Assembly (NCBI GenBank): GCA_020809705.1 | Contig: CP085826.1 | Location: forward strand, 7,750,001-7,814,000 | Length of the DNA stretch: 64,000 nt | DNA from: Calonectria ilicicola | Lineage: Eukaryota; Ascomycota; Sordariomycetes; Hypocreales; Nectriaceae | Reading direction: 5' to 3' | Shown here: positions 20,101 through 32,547 of the stretch, in pieces | Position numbering within the stretch: the stretch's first letter is position 1 | How the letters are laid out: each line of letters begins with the position of its first letter | Notes under the pieces: model-generated | What the model saw: only the letters and a program-made list of their open reading frames with translations | What the model was told of the DNA's origin: nothing | Databases searched by the model: none | Position numbers and translations under genes: made by a program

Positions 20101-23100
20101 CTTTGGAACAAGACGCCTTGGTATTATGACATTCCTGAAGCCCTATTCCCATATCACGACGACTCTAATCAACTCAAATCGTGGACCGGAAACAATTACA
20201 CCGGAAAGTTGTCTCTGTTGGAAGTAATGGGAGCAGAAAACATGAAACTTCCAGCTGGGATCCCTGACGAGATTGACCACGCTAGTTTGTCGCTCATTGT
20301 TGAGGGCAAAACAACAATCATGGTGCTCAGCGCCGACCTAATTTGTAACACCAAAGAGATTCCTCAAACCAAACGCGATGTCCCAGAAGTCCTCTTTGAA
20401 GAGGTACATCTTATGCTGATGCAGACTTCGAGTCATGGCAATAATCCTGAAATCGAAGTTCATTTGGGGACTACCATCAGATTATGTCTGCCATCAATCT
20501 ATCAAAATGTTGAGATTGCCGAGGTCGTCTATGCGAAAGCCAGTGTAGACTATGTCGGCAGTGCGGATTATCCTCACTGGATCGTTACAGCCAGTATTGT
20601 AGACGTGAAGGTCGCAAATCTATTTGACATTCTTCCTGAAGATGGATCAAGTTTTGCTATTGTGGATACTTTGGGTGCTTTAACCATTGATCTAGCGTCG
20701 ATCGAGTACCAATATCACGGTGATATGCCGAGCAGCCTCAAAATAGATGGTACTTTGATACTGGGTCCGCGCAAAAACCCGGTTGCGTTAAAACTGGGTT
20801 ATTCACACAAGGACAACAAGTGGAAATTCGATGCCGAATTCCAACTCGTCGATACAGAAAAAGTGTACAAACTCGCCGATCTACTTTCGGGTCTTGTAGA
20901 AGACGAGAGCGCGCTGCCTGAGATTGTGCGAAACTTGGAAATTCCACTGGGCAAACTGAAATTGAACGTCAACTGCACCTCAGCAAAGGATGAAACAGAA
21001 ACAAAACACGCCATATGCACCCTGACTATCGAGATCGAAGATAAATTTAAGCTCGTATTCGCGCAGATTCGTTCATATGGTGGCGATATCCCTCGCGAGC
21101 CTGCAACTCCAGGACGCCTATTGCGTTTCATACTCACAAAGCTGCCTGAGGTACCTGAGCTTCCCATGGTCGGAAAGGTCAAGCTGCCCTTCGATCAGCT
21201 AGGTGTCGTATGGGTAAATCGAGAATTCTCTGCAAATGAGATTGAAATTCTCAATAAGGAGGTTTTCAAAAGGCCACATGAGAAGCTCCTTGTAAAGCAA
21301 GTTAAAGAAGATAAGGTCAACTTTGCTTCAGGGGTACACTTTCAAATCGCTCTTTTGGAGCGGAACATACCAAAGCTCGTCTTGGATCATGTTGCGAAAG
21401 CAAAGAAGAAGCCTCAAGGACCAAAGGAAAATGTCGTGGATATATTAAATGACGACACCAGCAACTCCGGACCGTCTGTGGCACCCCTGACAAAGGACAT
21501 AGGCCCACTCTCAGTGCGCAATATTGGCCTCTCTGTCGAGGGTTCGTCCTATTCAAAACTCAGGGTTTCTCTAGACGCAATCTTACATCTGGGGCCCACG
21601 GCATTTGAGCTTATCGACTTCTCTCTCGCCATCGATCTGAGCGGCATCAAACGCCTAGAGGAGCTGTCCAGCTTCTCCGTTATTCCTAGTTTCGGAGGCA
21701 TGGCCGCAGCATTCGAGAAACCCCCAACACGAATTGCCGGCACTTTATCTAGATTTGTCAAACCAAGCGGCGGATCGCACGGGTTCCAGGGGGGCGTCAT
21801 GGTATCTGTCAAAGAGTGGAATGTCATCGCCGGCGGCGTCTATGAGGAATATAAGAGCCCGAGGGGGGATATTCAGTCTTTCTTTGTGTTTGGCATGCTT
21901 CAAGGTCCTATTGCTCAAATTGGGTGTGCTGAGATCCATAATGTGACCGGTGGCTTTGGCTACAATTCGCGCATTGATATCCCGCCCATTGATGACGTGA
22001 CCAAGTTCCCTTTCATCACCATGATGAGTGGGAAGCCACGTTCTGGAGGTGCTCTGGACCAGTTGGAGGCCTTCATGAAACGCGATGGAAATGAAAAGGG
22101 CTTCATTCATTCGTCACCAGGAGATATGTGGCTCGTTGCTGGTATGTGTTGAACTTAAGAATGTCATTCTTTCTTTTTACGGTACTGACCATATTTTAAC
22201 AACCTAGGCCTGGGCGTCAAAGCCTTCCAATCTTTAGAAGTTGAGGCTGTACTGGTTTTGACACTCTCAGCGCGCCCCAAATTCAGCATTCTCGGTCGTG
22301 CCACAGCGGTATTCCCTCGGAATACCAAACGCGACCCATCTGCCGAGAACCCTTTCCCAGACGCCTTTCTTCTTGTTGACATGGCCCTTTCCGCCGTCCT
22401 CGACACCGAAGAGCACACCATAAGTATCTTTGGTCAACTGACATCGAATTCCTTCATTTTTAATCCTTCGTGTCGTCTTACGGGCGGCTTCGGGACCGCC
22501 GTTTTCCTACCGGGCTCTCCACACGAGGGCGATTGGGTCTTTTCTGTGGGTGGCTATCACCCCAGTTTCTCCAAGCCATCGCACTACCCCACTGTGAGGG
22601 ACCGAGTCGGTATTAAATGGAAATACGACGACAATATCTACGTCTCTGGCGAGGCTTACTTTGCTTTGACCCCCCAGGTGGCAATGGGTGGCGGCCGTTT
22701 AGATCTCGTCTTTGACAAGGGGTGGCTGCGTGTCGTCTTCAGTGCTTATGCCGACTTCTTTATGCATTTCCACCCCTTCCAGTTTGAAGCCTCCGTGGGC
22801 ATCGCCATCTACGCGAGCGCCACAGTTGACGTGGGCTTCTACACGGATCATTTTGGTCCGAAGGAATTTTCGGCCAAGCTTAAGCTCCGCGGTCCCCCTC
22901 TTGCAGGAGAAGTGCAATTGAAACTTTGGAGGTGGGATGTTACAGTGTGCTTCGGTCGGTCACAGGCATTAGCGCCGCCACTTGACCTGAACAAGTTCAT
23001 TCGCATGGTTAAGAACCTTTCACAGGACGCCGGGGATACACCAGATCACCTCTTTTCCATCACAAAAGGGGCCTTGACGCCGAAGCAAATTGCAGGAAAT

Positions 23101-23794
23101 CAAGACTCGAAGGATATCATTGAGATCCGCGGTTCTCATCTACACTTCCAACTCCAATCGTATGTACCTGTGCGGTCAGCGAATATCGGAGGAAACGACA
23201 GACATGATACAGTTACCGCTGATGGGCGAGCTATGACCCCGGAAATTTATTCACGGCCTATGCAACAGGGTCGGGAATGGCAAGAATCTCATTTGACGAT
23301 CCGTTTGGTTGCAGAAAAAGACAACAAGGACATCTCCCTAACGGCAACTCCTATTTACAAAGCAATGCCTCCCGCACTGTGGGGAAAATGTAGGTCGATT
23401 TTATGCCGCCGTCAAAATATTTTATTAACTTGATTGTCTAGCCACATCTACAATGTCACCAGACAAAGTAGCTAAAGAAGCTCTATTGCAGCACGTTGTC
23501 GGCTACCAGGTGGCGGTGGATGCCGGAAAGGGCAGCCAGAAAACCCCTCCCATCATGAATGTCAAAACTATCAACATAGGCACCGGGCCTAAAATTCCTG
23601 TGGTTGAGAATCTGGTCGACGATAGGGTCCTAGCAATAGGGAAACGCAACGAATTTTCGGAACTGACCGCAGAGAAAGCTGGAGAAATGAATCCTGCGAA
23701 AAGTCGGGCCCTAGCTGCATGGAAGAGATTTAAGAAAGGATATTCCCACGAAGGGTCCGACACGGAAGCTGAGCCTCTTCTTACATCTACGTAA
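17167..23794 (+). CDS. ComEC-type metallo-beta-lactamase fused to DUF6603-like region (trio protein C), 2147 residues
   Basis: Four exons: 17167-18076, 18143-22141, 22208-23389 and 23442-23794. The three introns (66, 66 and 52 bases) begin GTGAGT, GTATGT and GTAGGT, and each joins the frames exactly, so what looks like three ORFs is one gene. Residues 1-340 form a metallo-beta-lactamase fold of the ComEC/Rec2 kind: VTHYDEDH at 77-83 (HxDxDH), GGD at 245-247 and GHHGS at 272-276, a complete metal-ligand set, then GHGHPS and STRYPYW. Hydrolysis of a phosphodiester or lactam-like substrate is possible but unproven. Residues about 350-1400 are long beta-rich repeats without a name I can give. Residues about 1420-1890, with VTGGFGYNS, GDMWLVAGLGVKAFQS and GGFGTAVFLPG, resemble DUF6603, an uncharacterised domain found in bacteria and fungi. 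No transmembrane segment is clear. It follows gene B on the same strand. Confidence 0.8.
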
Positions 23795-24589
23795 AGCATA
23801 CAAGGGAAAAATATGTGAGAGTTAATTACGTCTTATGAGACCGAACTTAGGCGACACGAGGCCTGCTTGGTTTTTCATCAGCTCGCATTAGAACTTGGCT
23901 GACTATTCCCCTTGGCCACCATTTTGGAACCTCAATCCGCCCTTCCCACTCGACTGCCATCTGGACCAGGATCTCTATTTTTGGTCCCTGTCGAGTGCTT
24001 GATTAAATGTCTGATTTAGTGTTGTGGTCCCATATATTGTGGAGCATTCTGGATTAGGGGGGGGGTATCGAGTAGTACCGCAAACTATCGATTTGACTAG
24101 CCATTTCTAAAAGACACTATTGCGAATAACGTTGTGTGTTGAAACTGGGGTGTGTAGCCATTTTCTCTTCACATTTTTATCACTATTGGCCAGAATGCTC
24201 TTGGGTGAGTAGTTCAGTTATATTATGTTGTATGGAACGCTCAATAAGCTACTATTGAGATTACATTGCACCCGACATCTCACGCAGTAGACCCAACTAA
24301 ATCCCATGAAGGAGTTAATCCGAACCTCTATCTCGGAGCTTTAATGATAGTATGCACACAGTACAAACAAACTACTGAGTAGTTCAGTTATAGCATCAAT
24401 GGACACCAGGGTATCAACTTCAATGGTTTTGGCGCTGAGTCAATGTTCACTTTCTTTTTCTGCCTATCGCGAATGACCAACAGCGGAGTAAAACTTCATT
24501 TAGAATGAAGGATTTAATGTAACGAATGCAACCTGACCTCTAAGCTCCATCCTCATATCTAACTCATGCAACTACAAGTCAGACGAGAC
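23795..24589. other. Intergenic spacer between trio gene C and the nitrilase
   Basis: A convergent 3' region without a gene. It holds a run of nine G residues at 24057-24065 and a 17-base direct repeat at 24206-24222 and 24376-24392. Nothing else stands out. Confidence 0.4.
24206..24392. repeat. 17-base direct repeat, 170 bases apart
   Basis: TGAGTAGTTCAGTTATA occurs exactly at 24206-24222 and 24376-24392. No terminal features of a known element were found between them; it may be the scar of a deleted insertion or chance retention. Confidence 0.5.
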
Positions 24590-25696
24590 CTAGACCTTCT
24601 TCAGAACATCAGACTCATGTCTGACCTGATCCTTTTTCCTGTTGTCAACACCAAGCCACAAAAGATCAGGCCTGCTGTAGTGACCATGAACATCAAGCAT
24701 CGCCTTGACCTTGGGAATTTCACCCATGTCAATATCGGCAATAAGAAGGCCTTCCTCCTCTTCGCCAAGATCCTCGGTAATGATACGACCATCGGGGGCG
24801 ATGATGCACGAACACCCTCCACCACCAATATGATAAAGCTTTCCATCGCCAAGCCTTTGGCGATCAACACCCTCTTTAGTATAAAATGATGAAGCCAAAA
24901 TGACGAAGCAGTTTCCTTCGATCGCATGTGTGGTCGAAAGATTTCGTGCACCTTGATTTGTATTAGCATCAATCCATCAATAACCACATCCTTGACCAAT
25001 GGAGGATACAAACTGACCTTCACGGCACTGGGACCAGAGAGCAGATCCCTCAGGGAACGAGTTGAAGTAGTTCATAGGTGGCCAAGCGGCGACATGGATT
25101 TCCTCACCCTGAGAATATGTATGGTATCGAAGCAAGGGCTGAGAGTGCTCCCAGCAAGAAAGAGCTCCAACCTTTCCAACGCCGGGCTCTTCAACAACGT
25201 TCATGAGGGAATCGCCGCTTCCATCTCCATACAAAGTACGCTCAACGTGAGTGGGTTTGATCTTGCGGCGATTCATTTTAATAATACCATCTTTACCAAT
25301 GTAGGACTGGGCAAGATACAGAGAATCCTCGTCATTCTCGGAGTAGCCAAGAGAGACAGCAATCTTGTTCTTGGCTGCACAGGCGCAAATTATTTCCATT
25401 TCGGGACTGTCGCGCTTGAGAGAATTTTTCATGTACTCAGTGATCATTTCCCAGTCAATAGGTCTTTGCCTGCTCAAGTATCGTAAGCATTTCCGCCAGC
25501 ACTGCCACTCAAAATAGCCTTACCAAATCCATCCAGGATAGTTGGGAATCCAGACTTCAGGGAATGCAATGAGGTCGCATCCCTTGGCTGCAGCCTCTTC
25601 AATGAGTTTGCAAGTCTTGGAGACTGCTGCTTGAAGATCAAAATAGCATGACTCGGCTTGAACTGCCGCGACACGGACCGTCTTTCCAAGAGGCAT
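24590..25696 (-). CDS. Nitrilase / cyanide hydratase family enzyme
   Basis: Three exons on the minus strand: 25524-25696, 25018-25469 and 24590-24951, with introns of 54 and 66 bases (GTAAGG...CAG and GTCAGT...AAG), give 328 residues. The carbon-nitrogen hydrolase catalytic triad is complete: Glu47 in LIAFPEVW, Lys129 in [14 protein letters not shown] and Cys163 in [13 protein letters not shown]. The phrases after the cysteine ([18 protein letters not shown]) and [11 protein letters not shown] near the end are typical of the fungal cyanide hydratase and nitrilase group, which turn cyanide into formamide or nitriles into acids or amides. Choosing between the two activities is not possible by eye. 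The C-terminus stops soon after RPDLLWLG, a few tens of residues shorter than usual for the group (from memory about 350-370). It sits about 1.2 kb from a large transposon nest but appears intact. Confidence 0.85.
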
Positions 25697-26889
25697 AATT
25701 GAAGTATTCTTGTGCGTCGGGTGTTGAAAGCGAGGTGGTTTGTTATCCCGAGAAAGTGGACACATAAGATGATAAACTCTTCATTCTATATAGATTTATA
25801 TTTTTTTTTTTGGGCAGTTATACAAGCAGACCAAATCTTTGTCATAATCGCTGAATGTGACGGGTGACCACCAAAACTACATAGTTGCGTGAGGACCAGG
25901 CCCATAATCTCCATAGATAAAACTCCCTCGCACCCATTTGGAGCAGTCTCAAGAATATTACCAAACACAAAAAGCATTGTCGATATGGGCGATAAGGGAG
26001 CCGCTTCCAAAATCCCAATGCTCATCGCCCTACAGGTGAATTATTTGTCAATGCCTCTTATCTAACAAGCGGCGATCTCGAAAGCCAGTGTGGACTTATC
26101 AACCAGTTTGGAGTATGTTGGAGACTGTGCGGGCTACTTTATGTACTGTGCATACAAGCACTGTTAATCAGCAAGATGCCGCCACATTCACTAGCCACCC
26201 CATTCATCTTTCACCGCTTTCGGGGGGGAATATTAAAAGTCCGCATGTGGCCCACTGCACGGCAAATGTCCACATCCCTCCATTGAATTCAAGGGGAAAT
26301 TTTCAAAAAAAAAAAAAAAAAATCAAAGAAGAGGAGCAAGCAGAAGGGCAGCATAACGGAATCAATGCAAAAACTATTGTAGCAAATTTCAACACATTGT
26401 CAACTGCAGCGAGGCCTCCCAGGAGAGATACTATGAAATTTGTAGTATTGCCTCGGGTATCGGAGAATCCACAAAAGGAGTTGAGTGGAGCTCGCGCCCT
26501 TGAGCGAAGAGGAAATTTAAGATCTCTCTACGAACATCAAAGAAAATTTTATAGATAATGATATAGTGACAGGAATTAAAAGAGAAAGAATAAGAAGACA
26601 ATAAATAACCTCGAAGACCTCCACGCATATGTACCCTCTGGGGAGAGCCGAGGGAGGCGGCGGAGGAGGTAATGGGGCAATCGGCAAGCGATGTTAGGTG
26701 GGCAACAACAAGATATGTTAGATGAACCCAGTGCTCCTCAAATATTGAGAAAGGACTCCTCTCATTTTTACTCAAGCAAAGCCTTCAATATTAATTTGAA
26801 TACAATAAACTGTACAACTTCTGGCTGCAACAGCGTGTGCGTGTTTGTTTTTCTCCTTTAGAGCTGACTCTAGGGTAATGCCAACTCAT
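25697..26889. other. Spacer between the nitrilase and the transposon nest
   Basis: No gene is supported. It contains the nitrilase promoter, a T-run near 25800, a TTGGAGAC octamer at 26118-26125 and an A-run of about 17 near 26307. ORFs here are low-complexity and have no family resemblance. Confidence 0.4.
25794..25800 (-). promoter_or_regulatory. TATA-like box of the nitrilase gene
   Basis: Reads TATAAAT on the minus strand, about 100 bases upstream of the ATG at 25696 and just below a run of A residues (minus strand). Position and sequence suit a core promoter. Confidence 0.35.
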
Positions 26890-26891
26890 TA

Positions 26892-26943
26892 CCGTAATAA
26901 CTCAGCAAATTCAACCTTGGCAAAGTGGAGAATATGCAGATGC
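26892..26943 (+). repeat. Left terminal inverted repeat of the Fot1/pogo element
   Basis: A 52-base stretch that exactly matches the reverse complement of 49447-49498. Similarity continues inward for about 15 more bases with only C/T and G/A differences. Confidence 0.95.
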
Positions 26944-27117
26944 TTAATGCACTAAACCATATATAGTAAAATGATCCAGCGGCTCTGCAGGCTGCAATAT
27001 CAAGATAGAGGGGATTTCGGGCTGGCTTTTCCGTATACAAAAAAACCTTTAATGGTAATAGTAATGAATTTCTTGGTGTTGTAGTCAATTACTTTTTTTT
27101 TCAACACTATAAATACA

Positions 27118-28008
27118 ATGCCGCTCAATCTAGTTGATCCAAATACCTGTACAATACAATGCAAGCGAGGCCCAAAGAAAAAGAAGCTTTCTGATCGTAC
27201 ATTTAGCCCTTCCAAGCTAATTAAATGTATTGAGAGAAGTTATTCTATATGGAAGAAGGAAGAGGTTGTAATGTGGTTGTTATATTATCGAGTTTATGAT
27301 CCTGAGGGCCTAAAATACAGGTATATCTCTGAGGGCTACCGCCGCCCTTATATATGTGAGGTTGCTGTATACTTTAAGATCCCTGAGGATACTATTAAAT
27401 ATTGGTGGATAAGAAGGGATAGTCTATACCTTCTAACTTATACATACTAACCCCGATGGCCTAATCTTGAAGATAAGTTTTTCTAACAATTTCTATAACG
27501 CCGGGTAGAGTGGAAGATAGTCATAGTTGCTTGGTTCCGGAAGACCAGCCGTGATATCTTCAAAAGGCTCTATCTATCTATTCTAGCTATTTTTACCTTC
27601 TTAAATGGCTGGTTTAATGGCTTCAAAAGAAGGCATAGTATTGTATGTAGAAGGATTACAAAACAAGCTACTAGATGACTAGACAAATATATCCCTATAG
27701 TAAATTCCTTCCTTCGTTTTATCCATTATATCTCACAGCTTAAAGACCAGCCGTATGGTAACCTTAACCGTCTTCTAGAATCGCCAAGACGCCGTTATAG
27801 AAGGAACTGTATAGTTAATCTAGATGAAATACTAATTCCGTTTGAATACCTTGATGGCTATATATATGACCAGCAAGGGGCTCGTACAGTAGCCGGCAAG
27901 TCAGATCGAAGTGGGTGGAATAAGCGGCAGGCTACCTTGATCTTATATATCTTTGCTGATGGCATTCTAAGGCTAAAGCTAAAGATTATCTTCTATGGTA
28001 TGCCTGAA
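27118..28008 (+). pseudogene. Transposase of the Fot1/pogo element, N-terminal half
   Basis: Opens at ATG 27118. The N-terminal region (DRTFSPSKLIKCIERSY, IPEDTIKYWWIRRDSLYL) is the DNA-binding part of fungal pogo-like transposases. The DDE_1 region follows, with NLDE carrying the first catalytic Asp and then GARTVAGKSDRSGWNKRQAT. In-frame stops, for example the TAA after YLLTYTY and two near 27483-27500, all sit where a Gln codon (CAA) would become TAA by C-to-T. The half ends at CCTGAA, where the gypsy element was inserted. Not functional as it stands. Confidence 0.85.
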
Positions 28009-28171
28009 TGATACGGAAATGGTGTCAACACATATGGAACCCTGTAAGTGTGTGCCTTAGGCACCCTTGGAAGGCATATATAAGCCTGTTACTAGGGTAG
28101 ATAGAGAAGAAGATATTAACCTTTCTACTATATATTATTAAGACCTTTATTGTTCTAATCCTATTATATTA
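28009..28171 (+). repeat. Left LTR of retrotransposon 1
   Basis: A 163-base repeat aligned end to end with 48403-48565; every difference I read is a transition. This copy keeps more G and C than the right one, especially in its first 60 bases. Confidence 0.9.
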
Positions 28172-31100
28172 TATAGTAGTAATTGCTTTTTTTAAGATTA
28201 GTATTATAATATTATTTTAGGTAATTATATTAAATAATTTTAAATTATATTTTAGTATAATATATTATTAGGTTATTTGTTAATTAATTAGTAAGAAAAA
28301 TATCTATAATAATTTTTATAAATCTATTTTTAAAATCTCTCTCTAGAATCCTTCTTTATATAGAGAATATCTTATTTAGTTATTTATATAGTCTAAAGAA
28401 AATATTAATTATTAAAGATTATAGAATAACCTTAAGCTACTTTATAAAATTATAAAAAGGATTTCTTTATTATAAAAATAAGGCTTAAAATTATTAATAT
28501 TATCTCTATTATAATAAATTATTTAACTTTTATAATAATTATAATAATTTAATTATAAATCTATATTTCTATTAATTAATACTACTTTATACTTTATAAC
28601 TATTATTCTAGCTTATTTAAAGCAAATACCTTCTTATACTATCATTTCTTTATTATTAAATAAGCTTATAATAATATAATAAGATCTATTACCTTAGCCT
28701 TAGCCTTAATAAAGCCTATATCTTCCTAAAAGAAAGAAGATCTCTCCTTAATAAACCTAATCCTTAAAAAAGATAAAAATAAAAAGGTAAAATCTATAAA
28801 GAATAATACCTCCTAGCTCTAACTAAAGCCTTAAAAAACTAAAATTATTAATTAAAGGATATTTATTATAAAACCTAATAAATAATATAAAGATTAGTTT
28901 TTAGATAAGGAGAAGGTAAGGAGAGTTATAGGATGGGAAATCTACTATAATAAACTAATATTTAAGAAATAATTAATAAAAACTTTTAGTAAGTTTACTC
29001 TTTAAAATATTATCTTTGCCTAATAGATAAGAGATTATATAAATAGTACTATTAAATAAGGCTATTAGAATGCCACTATTTTAACTAATATACTTTAAGC
29101 TAAGACTTGGTATCTAGATGTCCTAGTGGTTTAGAGGTAAGAAACTACTAAATATATTATATTCCTAAACTTTTTTAGATTTCTTATAATCCTTTTTAGT
29201 AAGATACTATAGTCTAATAATATATTTATAAATATTACTATATTTAATTTACTTATTCTAAAAAACCTAATCTTTATAAATAAATAAGAACTTAAATAAT
29301 AAAGTAATCTCTCTAGCCTAAAGAAGGCTAGCTACTCTATCCAATTGATTTAGTCAATTTAGGGGAGAAGCTTAGTATACTTTAGCCCAGATACCTCTAG
29401 TAGTAGAAGATTGTAAACCCTAGCCTACTTAAGTAAGTATTATTATAAATTAATATAATTATAAGCTAAATATAATAATAATAATTATTTAAGTAATTTA
29501 TTACCTTCTTCTAATTTATTAGACTTTTTAAATATAAGCCTTAATTTATTATAATATATTTAATCTTATATATTACTTTTAGTAAGTAATTAGATAAATA
29601 GAAAATAAGTTAAGTATAATACTATTAAAATCTTTAATCTAGATTTTAAGGACTTTAGGAAGTAAGGATTTATTATTATATAAAATAAATAATTTTATAT
29701 TAATATTAGCTTTTTCTATATATACTTTAAAACCTTTAAATAGTTTAGTAAAGATTCTCTTTAAGAATATTACCTTATAATACTCTAGAGCATGGCTTAT
29801 AGATAGTTAATAAGAGAGCTTAATAATAAAAAGCAAGCTAAGATTATAAAGGGCTCTATCTTTTACTTTTATTAAGATCTTATAAGGTAATTTAAGCCTT
29901 AGGAGTTAGATTTATTGGAAAAATATATAACTAAGAAATATATATTTAATTCTACCTAATAAAATATATCTTTTCCTCTTTAGGTATAGTATAAGATTAA
30001 GCTTATTAAATAAGCTAGAATATAGATAGATAAAGAGATTCTTAAAATAATCTTTCTATTTATTAATTATAAGATTGTATATTTACTATAGATTTTAATA
30101 TTTAAGATAATTATTATTAAGTTTATTTAAAATTATAAAAATTAAAAAAAGAATATTAATATAATAATATTTAAAGATAAATAAATAAACTCTTAATAAA
30201 AGTATTAAAATAATTAATAATTATACTATAAAAGAAGATATAATAATATTAATAGATAAAAATATTACATTTACCAAAATAATAAATAATCAAATAATCA
30301 CAACTATAACTACTATTATAAAGATAAGCAATATAAGGACTAGAACTAATCTTAGGAATAATAATATTTTATTAAAGATAGCTTATATAAAAATAAAAAG
30401 ATAAAACCTAAAGGCAAATACCTTACTAAAAAGGAATCTACTAATTAAAAATAAAAACCCAGCTCCAAGAAGAATAAATCAAGCTCCAACAAGTCTACCA
30501 CCTTCAAAGCTTCTTAGAATAAATATTATACATTATTGTAGGAATAGGTCCTATAAAGCGCCTAGGGAAAGAACAAGTGCACTTAGTATAAGCACACCTT
30601 TAACTCCTTAATCCTCCTTAAAGAATATATATATATTAATACCTATATAAAACCTATAAAGCTAGCTAAAGAAGTACTTATAATTTTCTTTAAGAAAGTA
30701 TATTATAAGGGCTATAAGTAAAACTTCCTCTTTTATAATAAACTCTTTATATACTTTAATAAAGGATATTAAGGATCTAGAAGGAAGAAACCTAAATAAC
30801 TACTATCTGTAAATAAGTTACTTATTCTATGTCAAAGGGTAAGGGTAAGTAATATATATTATATCTATATATATATTAAGATTAAGGTTAATAAGGATAA
30901 TAAGGAAGAAAAGAAGATCTATATTAATATAGGGTGTAGAAACTTTATAATTAATAAGGAGTTATTATAATTATTTGATTATATTATAAAGTAAAGAACC
31001 TTAGTATTTGTTAATAGTATTAGTAGTATAATTTAAGTTAATGAATAGGTAATCTTTAATATATTTATTAAAGGAATAAATATTAATAGAATTATTAAGT

Positions 31101-32151
31101 GGATAGTGAAGTTTATAATTAGTATATAAGTATAAGATGGACTTAAACTAAGGGCCTTTCTTAGGAATGGTTTTTTAGATCTTTATAAGATTAATATTAT
31201 TATATTATAAAGATAGCTCTATTATAATACCCTAGATAACTTTTATATCTTATATTATATTAATTACCTAGAGAAGAATATGATTTAATAAATTAGAGTA
31301 GCTAGAGATATAATCATTTTTATAAGGCAAGTATATATTATACTAGTAATTTAGAAAAAGATTCCTAAAGATTAAGTATTTATATTTTATACTTCTACCA
31401 AATATATAATAAATATAATAATTAATTATAATATTTTAACTAAGATTATAATTATTAATAACTTTAAAAAAACTATTAAGCTCTATTGGAAGTAAAAGCT
31501 TGGTAATATTACTAAATATAAGAAGGAGTAGGCGTTTATAGCCACCATATAGGTCCAAGTACTTATAATTATAATTATAATCTATATAATATTTAAAAGT
31601 AAAGCTCTAAATGTAATATCTAAAGAAAAGGGCATATTTTCACTATAGATAAATATTATAAAATCTAAGTTTATACTTACCCCAGTTAATATAGCAATTA
31701 TTACTAATAATTATAAAATAAACTAAAATTAACTAATAGTAGTTAATATAATTATAGGATTACTTAGTAATATTATTTTTGCTAATATATATATAGCCGA
31801 GCTACCCTAAAAGTAAAGGAGGAAATTACTTTTAAAAGTAATAGTATATCTTATATAAGAATTAAAAACCATTATTATTAAAATAAGTAATAAGATTATT
31901 AAGAACTCTATCTTAATATCTAAAAGATAATTAAGTATTCTATACTAGATATATATCTAGTAAATACTTAATCTTCCTAAGGTTATTATAATAGAAGGAG
32001 TATATATCTATAGTTAGAATGATTGCTTTATTAAAAAGGTTAAGGCCTTAATAAAAAAATATATTTAATTATAGAATAATATAAGCTTAGTGGAAGTATT
32101 AGAAAGTAAAGAGCTATAAGTACTACTTATTAATAATTGGTATAAGTAAAC

Positions 32152-32547
32152 TGTTATGACCCATGACACGCCTGGGCGGTCAAACAAGGCAGAAACGATG
32201 CTCACCTACCCTATAGCCCCATACCAACCAATAAGGAAGTACTTACAAGCGATCACTCGCAGCATTGGTAATCACCCTATAATTACTACCTTAATTACTA
32301 ATATATTAAATAAAATTAATATAATAAGCACTTACTAAATAATAGTATATAAATAGATTAGAATCCACCTTTATAGCTAATATTAACTAGCTTTTAATAT
32401 AATTTGGTTACCTTAATTGTAATTGACTATTATTTAATATAATACTTCTATTACTCTATTTTACTATAATATACCTAATTATCCTACTAATAATAAACCC
32501 TTTATTTTAATTAATTTATTAAATTAGGAATTAATTAAACTATTATA
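32152..32547 (+). repeat. Left LTR of retrotransposon 2
   Basis: A 396-base copy beginning TGTTATGACCC. The first 140 bases are GC-normal and clearly less mutated than the matching part of the right LTR; the remainder is A/T-rich. Confidence 0.9.

Noticed and set aside
23453..23794. Separate small gene downstream of the DUF6603-like ORF
   Set aside because: A 52-base intron with good ends joins it in frame to the large gene, so it is the last exon.
26300..26330. A-run as the tail of a LINE element
   Set aside because: No coding trace or target duplication was found near it.
32156..32338. 60-codon ORF in the A/T-rich block
   Set aside because: It lies entirely inside the left LTR of retrotransposon 2 and only reflects the better-preserved LTR start.
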